Shown here: positions 53,206-62,336 of the stretch, one piece after another
How the letters are laid out: the number at the start of each line of letters is the position of its first letter
Numbering within the stretch: the stretch's first letter is position 1
From: Hymenobacter ruricola
Lineage (GTDB): Bacteria > Bacteroidota > Bacteroidia > Cytophagales > Hymenobacteraceae
Length of the DNA stretch: 64,000 nt
Assembly (NCBI RefSeq): GCF_015694525.1
Contig: NZ_JADQDM010000004.1
Location: forward strand, 248,001 to 312,000
Direction of reading: 5' to 3'
Notes under the pieces: generated by a model
Databases searched by the model: none
The model's input: the letters and a program-made list of their open reading frames with translations, nothing else
Told to the model about the DNA's origin: nothing
Translations under genes and position numbers: made by a program

Positions 53206-54300
53206 ATGAATTCACTCACCATTCCTGCCATGAAATCGGCCCTGTTCAACCGCCAGCCCGACGACAAGCCCTTTCTCATTGCCGGGCCGTGCTCGGCCGA
53301 AACCGAGGCGCAGGTGCTCGAAACCAGCCGGCGCCTGGCCGCCACCGGCAAGGTGCAGGCCCTGCGCGCCGGCATCTGGAAGCCGCGCACCAAGCCCGGC
53401 GGCTTCGAGGGCGTGGGCACCCGGGGCCTGCCCTGGCTCAAGAAAGCAGGCGAGCTAATGGGCCTGCCCACCGCCGTGGAAGTGGCCACCGCCAAGCACG
53501 TGGAAGACTGCCTGGCCTTCGGCATCGACATTTTGTGGGTGGGCGCCCGCACCACCGGCAACCCGTTTTCGGTGCAGGAAATCGCCAACGCCCTGCGCGG
53601 CGTGGACGTGCCGGTGCTGGTGAAAAACCCCATTCACCCCGAGCTGGAGCTGTGGGCCGGCGCCGTGGAGCGCCTGCAAAAAGCCGGTTTGCAGCACGTG
53701 GGCCTCATTCACCGCGGCTTTTCGAGCTATGGCAACACCGATTTTCGCAACGCGCCGATGTGGCACCTGCCCATTGAGATGAAGCGCCGCTTGCCCGGGC
53801 TGCCGCTGCTCTGCGACCCCAGCCACATTTGCGGCCGGCGCGACACGCTGGCGGCCGTGGCCCAGCAGGCTCTCAACCTGGGCTTCGACGGCAACATGCT
53901 GGAAAGCCACATCGACCCCGATAGCGCCTGGAGCGACGCCCGGCAGCAAATCACCCCCGAAGTGCTGCGCGACCTGATTGAGGCGCTGGTGTGGCGCCAC
54001 GAAACCACCGACCAGCGCGAGTTTCTCACGGCGCTGGCCAGCTTCCGCGAGCAAATCAACCAACTCGACGCCGAGATAATGCAGCTGCTGGGCCGCCGCA
54101 TGGCCGTGGCCGAGAAAATTGGTCAGTACAAAAAGGAAAACGACATCACCATCCTGCAAACCAACCGTTTCAATGAGGTGCTGGACCGGGCCTTCCGCCA
54201 GGGCGCCTCGGTGGGGCTAACGCGCGAGTTTGTGGAGCAGTACTTTGCCGCCGTACATTTAGAGTCCGTCAACCGCCAGAACAAAGTGATGGAGGGCTAG
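53206..54300 (+). CDS. bifunctional DAHP synthase / chorismate mutase
   Basis: The 364-residue protein joins two enzymes of the shikimate route. Residues about 20-255 are a DAHP synthase of the AroG-like Ibeta/KDO8P type: FLIAGPCSAETE, LRAGIWKPRTKPGGFEG, LWVGARTTGNPFSVQ, VKNPIHPELELWAG, HRGFSSYG and CDPSHICGRRD. Residues about 275-364 are an AroQ chorismate mutase (FREQINQLDAEIMQLLGRRM, VAEKIGQYKKEN, ILQTNRFNEVLD). The fusion makes DAHP and channels chorismate to prephenate, just what the aminotransferase and TyrA need. No prephenate dehydratase is in the operon. A strong terminator follows. Confidence 0.95.
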   Translation: MNSLTIPAMKSALFNRQPDDKPFLIAGPCSAETEAQVLETSRRLAATGKVQALRAGIWKPRTKPGGFEGVGTRGLPWLKKAGELMGLPTAVEVATAKHVEDCLAFGIDILWVGARTTGNPFSVQEIANALRGVDVPVLVKNPIHPELELWAGAVERLQKAGLQHVGLIHRGFSSYGNTDFRNAPMWHLPIEMKRRLPGLPLLCDPSHICGRRDTLAAVAQQALNLGFDGNMLESHIDPDSAWSDARQQITPEVLRDLIEALVWRHETTDQREFLTALASFREQINQLDAEIMQLLGRRMAVAEKIGQYKKENDITILQTNRFNEVLDRAFRQGASVGLTREFVEQYFAAVHLESVNRQNKVMEG

Positions 54301-54361
54301 CGCCGGACAGCCCCGCATTCTGCGGGATGTAGGCACACAAAATAGCGTCTTGTGCGCGTTT

Positions 54362-54376
54362 TATACTAATAGTATA
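54362..54376. other. short perfect palindrome before the operon terminator
   Basis: TATACTAATAGTATA is a 15-bp perfect palindrome (7-1-7) directly before the terminator. Its role is unknown. Confidence 0.4.
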
Positions 54377-54377
54377 T

Positions 54378-54414
54378 AAAAAACTCGCTTCACGCGCAGT
54401 GAGGCGAGTTTTTT
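54378..54414. terminator. intrinsic terminator of the aromatic operon
   Basis: AAAAAACTCGCTTCAC (54378-54393) pairs with GTGAGGCGAGTTTTTT (54399-54414) with one G-T pair. It lies between convergent genes. Confidence 0.92.
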
Positions 54415-54432
54415 ATGCTGTGCAAGGAATAA

Positions 54433-54657
54433 TTACTCCTTGCGACGGCCGCGCAAACGCTTCAGGCCAAAGCCGACGCCCGCGGCCAGCAGCAGTGAAG
54501 CGCCGCCATCAAGCGGCACATCGGTGGCGGCGGGCGTGCCGGGAGCGGGACCGCCGGTGCTGGGGCCCTGCGCCAGCGCCTGCGAAGCGGCCCCCGCTGC
54601 CAGCCAGAACACGGCGGCCGCCAGCGTCAGGCGCCAGATGTTGTTAGGTTTGTTCAT
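54433..54657 (-). CDS. PID-CTERM sorted peptide
   Basis: The 74-residue product has a signal peptide (MNKPNNIWRLTLAAAVFWLA, cleaved near ALAQ) and a short Gly/Pro/Ala-rich spacer. The C-terminal tripartite signal is VPLDGGASLLLAAGVGFG, then KRLRGRRKE. This is the PID-CTERM pattern: P-(I/L)-D motif, hydrophobic span and basic end. Such peptides are thought to be processed by an exosortase-type enzyme. No such enzyme is in the window. The peptide's role is unknown. Its length fits a minimal passenger or a surface peptide. Confidence 0.75.
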   Translation of the reverse strand: MNKPNNIWRLTLAAAVFWLAAGAASQALAQGPSTGGPAPGTPAATDVPLDGGASLLLAAGVGFGLKRLRGRRKE

Positions 54658-54753
54658 GAGAAAATGGGATACAAAATATGGGAGAAATGACCATGCCGGC
54701 CCGGTAGAAGCCCCCGGCCGTCCACGGCAGCCGGAGGCTTTGAAGGCAAGAAT

Positions 54754-57700
54754 TTAGTTGATGGTCAGGCGCTTGCTGAGGGTGCCGGCGGCCGTTTGCA
54801 GGCGCACCGTGTAGATGCCTGGGGCCAGGCCGGGCAGCGTGAGGGGGTGCAGCAGGTCGGCGCTGGCGGGCAGGGGCTGGTGTAGCACGGTTTGGCCCAG
54901 GGCATTCAGCAACGACACCTCCACGGCGTGCGTGCTCAGCGCGGCGGGCAGGCTTAGCGAGACGCTGCCGTGGGCCGGGTTAGGGTAGAGGGCCACTTGC
55001 TGGCTGAGAGCGGCTGGGGCAGTGGCCAGCACGCGGTTTTGGCTGATGATAAGCGCAAAGCGTCCGGCTGCGGCCGGGCCGGCGGCCAGGTTCACGGTGT
55101 AGCCGGTGGGCTGGCTGAGGTCGAACAAAGTGCCGGTGAGTGCGTCGCGCAAGTAGGCATAGCGGCCAGCCGGCAGGTTTAGGAGCTCGGTGGCACGCAG
55201 GGTATAGGCGCCGGCTTGCGGGGCCGTCAGGCGCAGGGCCACGGCCACGTCGGCGGTGCCCAGGGCGGGCAGCGCGTTGATGGACAGCAGCTCGGTGGCA
55301 CTTACTTCGCTGGCCAGCACAGGGGCGTTGCCGGCGGTGAGCTTGTAGGCATCGGCGGCGGGGTCGAAGCCGGCCGTCGCGCCGCTGGCGAAGGTAACGA
55401 CGGCTTCATCGGCGGGGCCGGTGGCGGCGCGCAGCTCCAGGCGCACCAGCGGGTCGGTGGCGGCGGTGCTGCGCTGGAACACCGGGCTGGCGTAGGTGGT
55501 GGCGCGGGCCGAATTGGCGAAGTTGATGGCCCCAGGCGTGGCGGCCGAGGTGGTGCGCACGAAGAAGCCCTGCGCCACCGGCAGCAGGTTGGTGCCGCCG
55601 TTGGTGCTGGCGCCGCCGCGCACGTAGCTGGCGTAGGTGCCTGCATAGGGGCCGCTGGAGCGGAAAACGTACACGGCCGCATCGAGGCCGGTGGTGCTCA
55701 CGGCTTCCCAATCCAGCGGGGCCGGGTAGGGGTTGCCGAGCAGCTGCCAGCCCGATTCCGGCTGCGCGCTGCGCGTGAGGCCGGTGCGGCTGATGCTGCC
55801 GTTGTTGAGCGGGCCCACAAAATCCACGAGCTGCGTGCCGCTCAGGTTCACCGAATAGCCCTGGCCGGGATTCAACGCGTCACCGAGAGTTGCGGGCGAT
55901 TCCCAGCCGTAGTCGAACGCGCTGGTTGTGGGTGCGGCCGACGCGAACAGACGCGAGGAGTTGTAGGCGAATACCGTGGGGAAAGTCGTCACGGTGTTGC
56001 CCACCGTGTTGTATTGCGAATTCACTACCGGCGTGAAGGTGCTGGTAGCCAAATCAGCCACCGTGCTGCCGCTCACGGGCGGCGCGTAGTGGCGGTAGCC
56101 CAGGCCAGTGTTGGTGGAGGCAATGTAGCGCTGCACGGTGGCGTTGCCCACCACGGCGCCGCTGGTGTTCAGCACCATGGCCGTGCCCGCGGCGTCGGAA
56201 AGCAGCGTGAAGGCGCGCCCGTTGGTGGTGAGGTTGCCGGTCAGGCTCAGGAGCTGGCGCACGCCGGCCGGGGCAGCCAGGCTGGCCCCGGCCGCGCCCA
56301 CGGTCAGGTTCTGGAAGGTCGACGCGCTGCTGCCGCCAATGGTTTGGGCCGCAGTGCCGGCCAGCACGATGGTGCCGTTGCCGCTGCCCGCTAGGGCGCC
56401 GCCGTTGTTGGTCAGGTTGCCGGTGAGGGTGAGGGTGCTGCCGGCCGGGGTGGTGAGGGTGGCGCCGCTGCCCGAGAGCGTGACGCTGCGAATGGCCTGC
56501 GCGCCGCTCACGCTGGGCTGGTTGGCGGCGTAGCTCGGGAAAAAGGCGTCATCGGTGGCCAGGGGCAGGGCGTAGGCCGAGGCCGATGACACGACGGAGT
56601 TGGCCGGGGCGCCGTTGTTGGTTATCCAGTTGCTGGCGGTGCCCCAGGCGCTGCTGGTGTTGCCGGTCCACAGGGGGCCGGTGTAGGCGCCGGCCACGTA
56701 GCCGCGCAGCCACACCAGCGCCGCGCGCTCGGTGTTGTCGGCGTTGGCCAGGTTGGCGCCCTGGGCGGTGCGCCAGTGGCCCACGCGGTAGCCCCACACG
56801 GTGATGCCGCGCACGGCCGGGTTTTCCCAAAACAGCGGAAACACGCGCTGGTAGTTGGCCAGCTGGTCGGCATCGGCCAGGCCATCGAGGTCAAACTCGG
56901 TGATGTAGAGCGGCAAATTGGTAGCGGCCAGCGTGGCCATGTTGGCCTGAATGGACGCCGTGGAAGTAGACGCCAGCGAGAACGAGTGCCCCTGAATGCC
57001 AATGGCGTCAATCAGCCCGCGCGCTTTCAGCAGGTTCACAATGGTCACGTACGTGGCCGCCCGCGCCGGCTCGTTTTCCACGCTGTACTCGTTCAGCATC
57101 AGCTTGGCGTTGGGGAAATACTGGCGGGCCAGCTGGAAAGAGGTGATGACCCAGTCCCAGCCGGTGGTGCCGCTGCCGCCCAGCGCGTTGAGGTAGCCGC
57201 CGCCATCGGGGCCCGAAGCGCCGGTGGGCGGCTGGTGGGTGGGCTCGTTCACCACGTCGATAAAGTCGATGCGCTTACCCGCGAAATGCGCCGCCACGGC
57301 CGCGTACCAGTTATTGATTTCCACGAGCTGGTCGGCGGGCGAAAGGCCGGCCATCCAGGTGGGCTGCTGGGTGCCCCAGATGAGGGTGTGGAAGCGAAAC
57401 GGGCCGCCGGTGGCCACGGCCTGGGCGTAGGCCGCGTCGGCGTCGGCCCAGTTGAACACGCCGCGGGTGCCTTCCACGCTGCCCCACTTGCCGCCGTTTT
57501 CGGGCGTCACCGCGTCCCAATAATTGCCGAAAAAGGGCGCCTGCTGCGCGCTGTAGGCGCAGCCCAGGTACTTGGGCTTGCCGGTGGCCAGCGGCGGGCC
57601 GGTGGGCGTGAACGTGACCGGCGGCGTGGCCGAGCCCTGCGCGCCCGCATCCAGATTCGCCACCGTGAAATACAGCCCGCTCTGCCCGAACACGAACTTA

Positions 57701-58332
57701 TCGAAGTCCATTCCGTCTTCGCGGGCGCCAATCTGGAAAGTCTGGGTGAGGGCGCCGGCCGGTACGGTGTAAGTGACCAGCGGCGCCCCGCCGAAGCTGT
57801 ATTTCGAGAAGTTGACCCACTTCCACACGCCGGTGCCGGCCCCGCCGCCGCCGTCCACCACCTGCGTGGCGCCGGTGTAGCCGATGTTGAAGATGTTGTT
57901 GCTGCTCACCCAGTCGGCGGGCGTGGTGGGGCTTTTGGCCCCGAAGCCGGCCGGCTCAAAAAAGCTGTCGTCGTTGGCGCCGTTGGCCCCGATGCGGATG
58001 CGGGCGTACAAGTCGTAGGTGCCCGGCCCGGGAAACGTGACCGTGTAGCTCAGCACGCGGCCGGCCGTGGCCGGGGCCGTGGCGCCCACCCCGCCGCCCG
58101 GCGAGCCCGGGGCCGTGTAGCCCGACACGTCGGTGAGGCTGGTGGCATACGTCACGGCCGGGGTGCCCGCCGTGCGGAAGGCCCAGTCGCCCTGCGCCGC
58201 ACCGCTGATGGGGGCCCCGGCCGAAGTGCCGGTTTCGGCCTCGAAAGGCACCGGCGCATTCTGGGCCGAGAGGGTGAAGTGGCCGCTGAAAGCGGCCGCG
58301 AGCGTGAGAAAAACGCGTTGAAGTTTCTTCAT
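54754..58332 (-). CDS. secreted GH10 endo-1,4-beta-xylanase with T9SS tail
   Basis: The 1192-residue protein has a signal peptide (MKKLQRVFLTLAAAFSGHFT, then LSAQ) and an N-terminal beta-sandwich (about 28-225) like a carbohydrate-binding module (VPFEAETGTSAG). A GH10 (beta/alpha)8 catalytic domain follows (about 255-550). The catalytic acid/base Glu lies in IDVVNEPTHQP and the nucleophile in LYITEFDLDG. Also seen are KWGSVEGTRGVFNW and LIWGTQQPTWM. Then come long beta-rich repeats (about 555-1090) and a T9SS C-terminal sorting domain ending LRLQTAAGTLSKRLTIN. It should degrade plant xylan outside the cell. It stands as a single gene. Confidence 0.92.
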   Translation of the reverse strand: MKKLQRVFLTLAAAFSGHFTLSAQNAPVPFEAETGTSAGAPISGAAQGDWAFRTAGTPAVTYATSLTDVSGYTAPGSPGGGVGATAPATAGRVLSYTVTFPGPGTYDLYARIRIGANGANDDSFFEPAGFGAKSPTTPADWVSSNNIFNIGYTGATQVVDGGGGAGTGVWKWVNFSKYSFGGAPLVTYTVPAGALTQTFQIGAREDGMDFDKFVFGQSGLYFTVANLDAGAQGSATPPVTFTPTGPPLATGKPKYLGCAYSAQQAPFFGNYWDAVTPENGGKWGSVEGTRGVFNWADADAAYAQAVATGGPFRFHTLIWGTQQPTWMAGLSPADQLVEINNWYAAVAAHFAGKRIDFIDVVNEPTHQPPTGASGPDGGGYLNALGGSGTTGWDWVITSFQLARQYFPNAKLMLNEYSVENEPARAATYVTIVNLLKARGLIDAIGIQGHSFSLASTSTASIQANMATLAATNLPLYITEFDLDGLADADQLANYQRVFPLFWENPAVRGITVWGYRVGHWRTAQGANLANADNTERAALVWLRGYVAGAYTGPLWTGNTSSAWGTASNWITNNGAPANSVVSSASAYALPLATDDAFFPSYAANQPSVSGAQAIRSVTLSGSGATLTTPAGSTLTLTGNLTNNGGALAGSGNGTIVLAGTAAQTIGGSSASTFQNLTVGAAGASLAAPAGVRQLLSLTGNLTTNGRAFTLLSDAAGTAMVLNTSGAVVGNATVQRYIASTNTGLGYRHYAPPVSGSTVADLATSTFTPVVNSQYNTVGNTVTTFPTVFAYNSSRLFASAAPTTSAFDYGWESPATLGDALNPGQGYSVNLSGTQLVDFVGPLNNGSISRTGLTRSAQPESGWQLLGNPYPAPLDWEAVSTTGLDAAVYVFRSSGPYAGTYASYVRGGASTNGGTNLLPVAQGFFVRTTSAATPGAINFANSARATTYASPVFQRSTAATDPLVRLELRAATGPADEAVVTFASGATAGFDPAADAYKLTAGNAPVLASEVSATELLSINALPALGTADVAVALRLTAPQAGAYTLRATELLNLPAGRYAYLRDALTGTLFDLSQPTGYTVNLAAGPAAAGRFALIISQNRVLATAPAALSQQVALYPNPAHGSVSLSLPAALSTHAVEVSLLNALGQTVLHQPLPASADLLHPLTLPGLAPGIYTVRLQTAAGTLSKRLTIN

Positions 58333-58567
58333 AGGAAGACGGGTTTGGGTGGGATAAGTGGATAAAGAATCAGCCGTGGTAGCTCCTGCAAACCCTGGCC
58401 TTGCTTTAAAAATAGCCTCCTTCTCTCCTGAATAAATACCTGTTTTTCTGCTGAATAACTATGTTTTTGAGCGGCAACGATTGTGATAGTTATACAACCG
58501 TTTGCGATAGGCGGCACAGGCCAAAATCTTTTTAGGCGTCCGCCGCGTCGTGCGTCGGCACAATGAA

Positions 58568-58597
58568 AAAGGGCTTCCGCCACGGCGGAAGCCCTTT
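58568..58597. terminator. terminator between the xylanase and the T9SS repeat-protein gene
   Basis: AAAGGGCTTCCGCC (58568-58581) pairs perfectly with GGCGGAAGCCCTTT (58584-58597) with a 2-base loop. It follows the repeat-protein gene's stop on the minus strand. The 310-base gap holds no gene. Confidence 0.85.
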
Positions 58598-58642
58598 AAA
58601 AAGGTAACTGTTGAAGCTGCTGCGGCCGGACGGCCGGCTTTC

Positions 58643-60391
58643 CTACTCCACCACCAGCCGGCGGGTGGCGGTTTCAGCTCCGGTCGTCACGCGCAGGGCG
58701 TAGAGGCCGGGGGCCAGGCCGCGCAGGTCGAGCTCATGGCGCAGGCCGGCAGCGGGCAGCGGCACGGTTTGCACGAACACCGCCCGGCCCAGCGCGTCGA
58801 GCAGGGCGAGGGTGGCGGTGGGGGCGCCGGGCAAGGCGGGCAGCGTGACGGTGGCCGTGGTGTGGGCCGGGTTGGGCGCCAGGGAGAAGCTTAGAGAGCC
58901 CTGGGCTGCGGTGGTGGCGAGGAGGGTGGGGTCGGTGAGGGAGGCGAGGTAGGCTACCGACCCGCCGAAGCTACCCGTGACGGCGATGGACCCAAAGGTG
59001 GCCGGCGCCACGAAGCTGCCCACCGCATACACGCTGCTGCCAGCCAGGGCCAGGGCGTAGCCAAAATCGGCGCCGGAGCCGCCGCCCGATTGCGTCCAGG
59101 CGAAGGCACTGGTGGGGCCCGCGTCCACGAGCTTTGTCACGAACACGTCGCTGTTGCTGGTACTCACCGAGGTGAGCGCGGCGCCGCCGAAGGCGGCCGT
59201 GCCCTGGAAATGGCCCACGACGTACACATTGGGCCCGCTCACAGCCAGCCCCACGCCGATATCAACGCCAGGGCCCCCGGCGGCCTGGGCCCAGGTGAAC
59301 GCTCCCGTGGGCCCGGCATCGGTGATTTTGGCCACGAATACATCGGGCATGGTGGGGCTGGCGGCGGTGACGTTAGTGAGCGTAGTGGCCCCGAAGCCGG
59401 CCGTAGGGCTGTCGAAGCGGCCCACGATGTAGAGGCTGCTGCCAGCCCCTGGCACCACCGTAAACGCGTAATCGTTGCTGATGCCCCCGGCCGCCAAGCC
59501 CCAGGTGAAGCTGCTGGTGGCGCCTGCGTCGGTGAGCTTGACCACGAACACATCGCCGCTGCCGGCCGAGGCCAGGCCGACGGGGCCGAACGACGCGGTG
59601 CCGGTGAAATACCCGGTGAGGTACACGCTGCCGCCGCGCACGGCCACGCCGTAGATGAAGCCGTAGGTGAGGCCGGTGCTGCCGCGCTGGGCCCAGGCAA
59701 AGCTCGCGCTGGAGCCCGCGTCGGTGAGCTTGGCCACGAAGGCGTCGGCGGCGCTGCCGGGCGCCGACGTGAGTGTGGTGCCTCCAAAGGCCACCGTGCC
59801 CGCGAAATAACCCGTTGCGTACACGCTGCTGCCGCTCACGGCCACGGCGGTGGCCTGGTCGGCGGCGGTGCTGCCTATGGGCTGCACCCACGCCCAGGTG
59901 CTGGCGCTGCCCGCGTCGGCGAGCTTGGCCACGAAGGCATCGGAGTTGCCGCCGCCCATCGACGTGAGTGTGGTGCCCCCGAAGCCGGCCGTGCCCGTGA
60001 AGTAGCCCGCCACATACACGCTGCTGCCGCTCACGGCGATGCCCGACACACCATCGACGCCGGGGCCACCGGCCCGTTGCACCCACGCTAGGGCGGCGGT
60101 GCGGGGGTTCCACTTGGCAATGAACACATCGGTATTGCCCGCGCTGGTGAGCGTGACCGCGCCGAAGGTGGCCGTGCCCGTGAAGTAGCCGGCCATGTAC
60201 ACGTTGCCGGCCGCGTCGGTGGCCGTGGCCTTCACCAGCGAAGAGTAGGTGGCCGCGTTGGTGGGGGCAAAGGCCGTAGCTGCCTGCCAGGCCGGGGCCT
60301 GCGCCCGCGCTGCCGGCCCGGCCAGCCACGAAAGAATCAGGAGCAGCGCGGCCACGGGCCCGCGGCGCATCAAGGAGGAAACGTGCTTCAT
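58643..60391 (-). CDS. secreted SBBP-like beta-propeller protein with T9SS tail, paralogue 1
   Basis: The 582-residue protein has a signal peptide (RRGPVAALLLILSWLAGPAA) and then a string of about ten 45-60-residue repeats with the pattern TDAAGNVYMAGYFTGTATFG. Each contains a GSSVYVAGYFTGTAGFG-like strand turn and AFVAKLADAG. They resemble SBBP-type beta-propeller repeats. The last 85 residues form a T9SS sorting domain (SFSLAPNPAHTTATVTLPAL... ALRVTTGAETATRRLVVE). The passenger is exported and probably surface-bound. The function is unknown. It is one of three tandem paralogues. Confidence 0.88.
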   Translation of the reverse strand: MKHVSSLMRRGPVAALLLILSWLAGPAARAQAPAWQAATAFAPTNAATYSSLVKATATDAAGNVYMAGYFTGTATFGAVTLTSAGNTDVFIAKWNPRTAALAWVQRAGGPGVDGVSGIAVSGSSVYVAGYFTGTAGFGGTTLTSMGGGNSDAFVAKLADAGSASTWAWVQPIGSTAADQATAVAVSGSSVYATGYFAGTVAFGGTTLTSAPGSAADAFVAKLTDAGSSASFAWAQRGSTGLTYGFIYGVAVRGGSVYLTGYFTGTASFGPVGLASAGSGDVFVVKLTDAGATSSFTWGLAAGGISNDYAFTVVPGAGSSLYIVGRFDSPTAGFGATTLTNVTAASPTMPDVFVAKITDAGPTGAFTWAQAAGGPGVDIGVGLAVSGPNVYVVGHFQGTAAFGGAALTSVSTSNSDVFVTKLVDAGPTSAFAWTQSGGGSGADFGYALALAGSSVYAVGSFVAPATFGSIAVTGSFGGSVAYLASLTDPTLLATTAAQGSLSFSLAPNPAHTTATVTLPALPGAPTATLALLDALGRAVFVQTVPLPAAGLRHELDLRGLAPGLYALRVTTGAETATRRLVVE

Positions 60392-60451
60392 AAAAAAGAG
60401 AGTAGCGGCACGCCGATGGTAGAATGCCCGCCTAAAGATAGCCGCACAGCA

Positions 60452-60479
60452 AAGCCCCGATGCGCGGGCACCGGGGCTT
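60452..60479. terminator. terminator downstream of paralogue 2
   Basis: AAGCCCCG (60452-60459) pairs with CGGGGCTT (60472-60479) around a 12-base loop. It lies between paralogues 1 and 2, which are co-oriented on the minus strand. Confidence 0.65.
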
Positions 60480-60500
60480 CTGGGGCAGCAAGTTGGGCGG

Positions 60501-62225
60501 CTACTCTACCACCAGCCGGCGGGTGGCGGTTTCAGCTCCGGCCGTCACGCGCAGGGCGTAGAGGCCGGGGGCCAGGCCGCGCAGGTCGAGGTCGACGCGG
60601 GCGTTGGAGGCAGCGGTTTGGGTGCGCACTTGGCGGCCCAGCGCGTCGAGCAGGACGAGAGTGGCCGTGGCGGCGCCGGGCACGGCGGGCAGCTGCACGG
60701 TGGCGGCGGTGCGGGCGGGGTTGGGAAAGAGGCCGAAGCTTAGGGAGCCTTTGGCCGCGGGAGTGGCGGTAATGGTGGGGTCGGCGAGGGCGGCCAGGAA
60801 AGGTATGGATGTGTTTGTGGGAACGTTGATGGTGAGCGGGGCAAAAATGGCCTGGGGCGAAACCGCGCCGGCCACGTACAGGGCCGGACCGGCAAGCGTC
60901 AATGCATACGCCTGGTCTGAGCTCGTGCCGCCGGCGCGCTGGGCCCAGGCAAAGCTGCCGCTGTTGCCGGTATCGACCAAGCGGGTCACGAAGACGTCGG
61001 CGCCGCCGTTGCTGCCGTAGTTGGCCAGTGTCGTGCCGCCGTAAGTGGCCGTGGCGCTGCGCGAGTACCCGGCCACGCACACGCCATCGGCCGTGGCCGC
61101 TATGCCGTAGGCCCGGTCGTCGTTGGTGCCACCGGCGCGCTGGGCCCAGCCAAAGCTGCCGCTGCTGCCCGCATCGGTGAGTTGGGCCACAAACACGTCG
61201 TAATCGCCGGCGCGCGCCAGGGCGGTGGGCCCGAAGCTGGCCGTGTTGCTGTCGAAATAGCCCGCCACGTACACCCGGTTGCCGCGCCCGGCCACGCCCT
61301 GGGCCACGTCGTCGCCGGTGCTGCCGCCGGCCCGCTGCACCCACGCAAAGCTGCGGCTGCTACCGGTGTCGAGCAGCTTGCCCACGAACACGTCCTGAAA
61401 GCCGGCGCTGGTCAGCGTGAAAGGCCCAAACGTGCTGGTGACGCGGAAACTGCCAGCCACCAGCACATCGGCGCCGGTCACGGCCAGGGCCGTCACCTTG
61501 TCGTGGTTGGTGCCGCCCAGGCCCTGGGCCCAGGCAAAGCCCGCCGTGGTCCCCGCATCGGTGATTTTGGCCACAAACCCATCGTCGTAGCCGGCGTTGA
61601 CGGTGCCGGTGTTCGGCAGGCGCAGGGCATCGAAGCTGGCCGAATTGCTGCTGAAATGCCCGCCCACGTACACGCTTGGGCCATTGGCGGCCAGGGCCAG
61701 CGCTTCATCGAAGCCATCGCCGCTGACGGGCAGCGCCCACACAAAGCCCCCGGCCGGCGTGAGCTTCGCCACGAAGGCATCGGCGCCGCCGCTGGCGCTC
61801 AGGGTGCTGGGGCCAAAGTTGATGAGCGCGCTCTGGGTGAAACCGGCGATGTAGATGCCCGCGCTGCTCACGGCCACGGCATTCACTTGGTCGTTGGAGG
61901 TGCCGCCGGTGCGCACCGCCCACTCGAAGGCCCGGCTGACCGGATTGTACTTGGCCACAAACAAATCATAATTGCCGACGCTGGTGAGCGTGGTGCCGCC
62001 AAATGCGACGGTGCCCCGGAAGCTACCGCCGATGTACACATTGCCGGCGGCGTCGGCCGCGCTGCCATAAACCTGCGAAAGGTCGGCGCTGCCGGTGGTG
62101 GCCACGGCCAGCTGCCAGGCCGGGGCCTGCGCCCGCGCTGCCGGCCCGGCCAGCCACGAAAGAATCAGGAGCAGCCCGGTTGCGGGCCAGCGGTGCATGT
62201 TGCGTAAAAAGTAGACGTGCTTCAC
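60501..62225 (-). CDS. secreted SBBP-like beta-propeller protein with T9SS tail, paralogue 2
   Basis: The product of about 574 residues repeats the plan of paralogue 1. Its signal-peptide segment LLLILSWLAGPAARAQAPAW is identical to paralogue 1. Repeats of the GNVYIGGSFRGTVAFGGTTL type follow, and the tail ends GLAPGLYALRVTAGAETATR and RLVVE. By alignment with paralogue 1 (MKHVSSLMRR) the start is a GTG at 62225 (VKHVYFLRNM); an ATG at 62198 gives a shorter signal peptide. The frame upstream to 62330 is not homologous. The function is unknown. Confidence 0.85.
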   Translation of the reverse strand: MKHVYFLRNMHRWPATGLLLILSWLAGPAARAQAPAWQLAVATTGSADLSQVYGSAADAAGNVYIGGSFRGTVAFGGTTLTSVGNYDLFVAKYNPVSRAFEWAVRTGGTSNDQVNAVAVSSAGIYIAGFTQSALINFGPSTLSASGGADAFVAKLTPAGGFVWALPVSGDGFDEALALAANGPSVYVGGHFSSNSASFDALRLPNTGTVNAGYDDGFVAKITDAGTTAGFAWAQGLGGTNHDKVTALAVTGADVLVAGSFRVTSTFGPFTLTSAGFQDVFVGKLLDTGSSRSFAWVQRAGGSTGDDVAQGVAGRGNRVYVAGYFDSNTASFGPTALARAGDYDVFVAQLTDAGSSGSFGWAQRAGGTNDDRAYGIAATADGVCVAGYSRSATATYGGTTLANYGSNGGADVFVTRLVDTGNSGSFAWAQRAGGTSSDQAYALTLAGPALYVAGAVSPQAIFAPLTINVPTNTSIPFLAALADPTITATPAAKGSLSFGLFPNPARTAATVQLPAVPGAATATLVLLDALGRQVRTQTAASNARVDLDLRGLAPGLYALRVTAGAETATRRLVVE

Positions 62226-62266
62226 TAAGCAAAAAGAAAAGCCCGCCACCAATGGCAAGCCCGGCC

Positions 62267-62274
62267 CAAAGATA
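62267..62274 (-). promoter_or_regulatory. candidate -7 promoter box of paralogue 2
   Basis: On the minus strand TATCTTTG fits TAnnTTTG, 41 bases before the GTG at 62225. Paralogue 1 has a similar TATCTTTA at 60433-60440, about the same distance (41 bases) from its ATG. Confidence 0.5.
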
Positions 62275-62283
62275 GGCGCAACA

Positions 62284-62313
62284 AGAAGCCCCGGCGCGCG
62301 CGCCGGGGCTTCT
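62284..62313. terminator. 30-bp perfect palindrome downstream of paralogue 3
   Basis: AGAAGCCCCGGCGCG (62284-62298) is followed directly by CGCGCCGGGGCTTCT (62299-62313). It shares AAGCCCCGG with the terminator at 60452 and probably ends paralogue 3. Confidence 0.7.
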
Positions 62314-62336
62314 CTGGGCAAGGCAAACAAGCCGGC

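Noticed and set aside
56776..58365. A 529-codon plus-strand frame opposite the xylanase
   Set aside because: It is a mirror frame of the xylanase with Gly/Arg-rich sequence and no recognisable domain.
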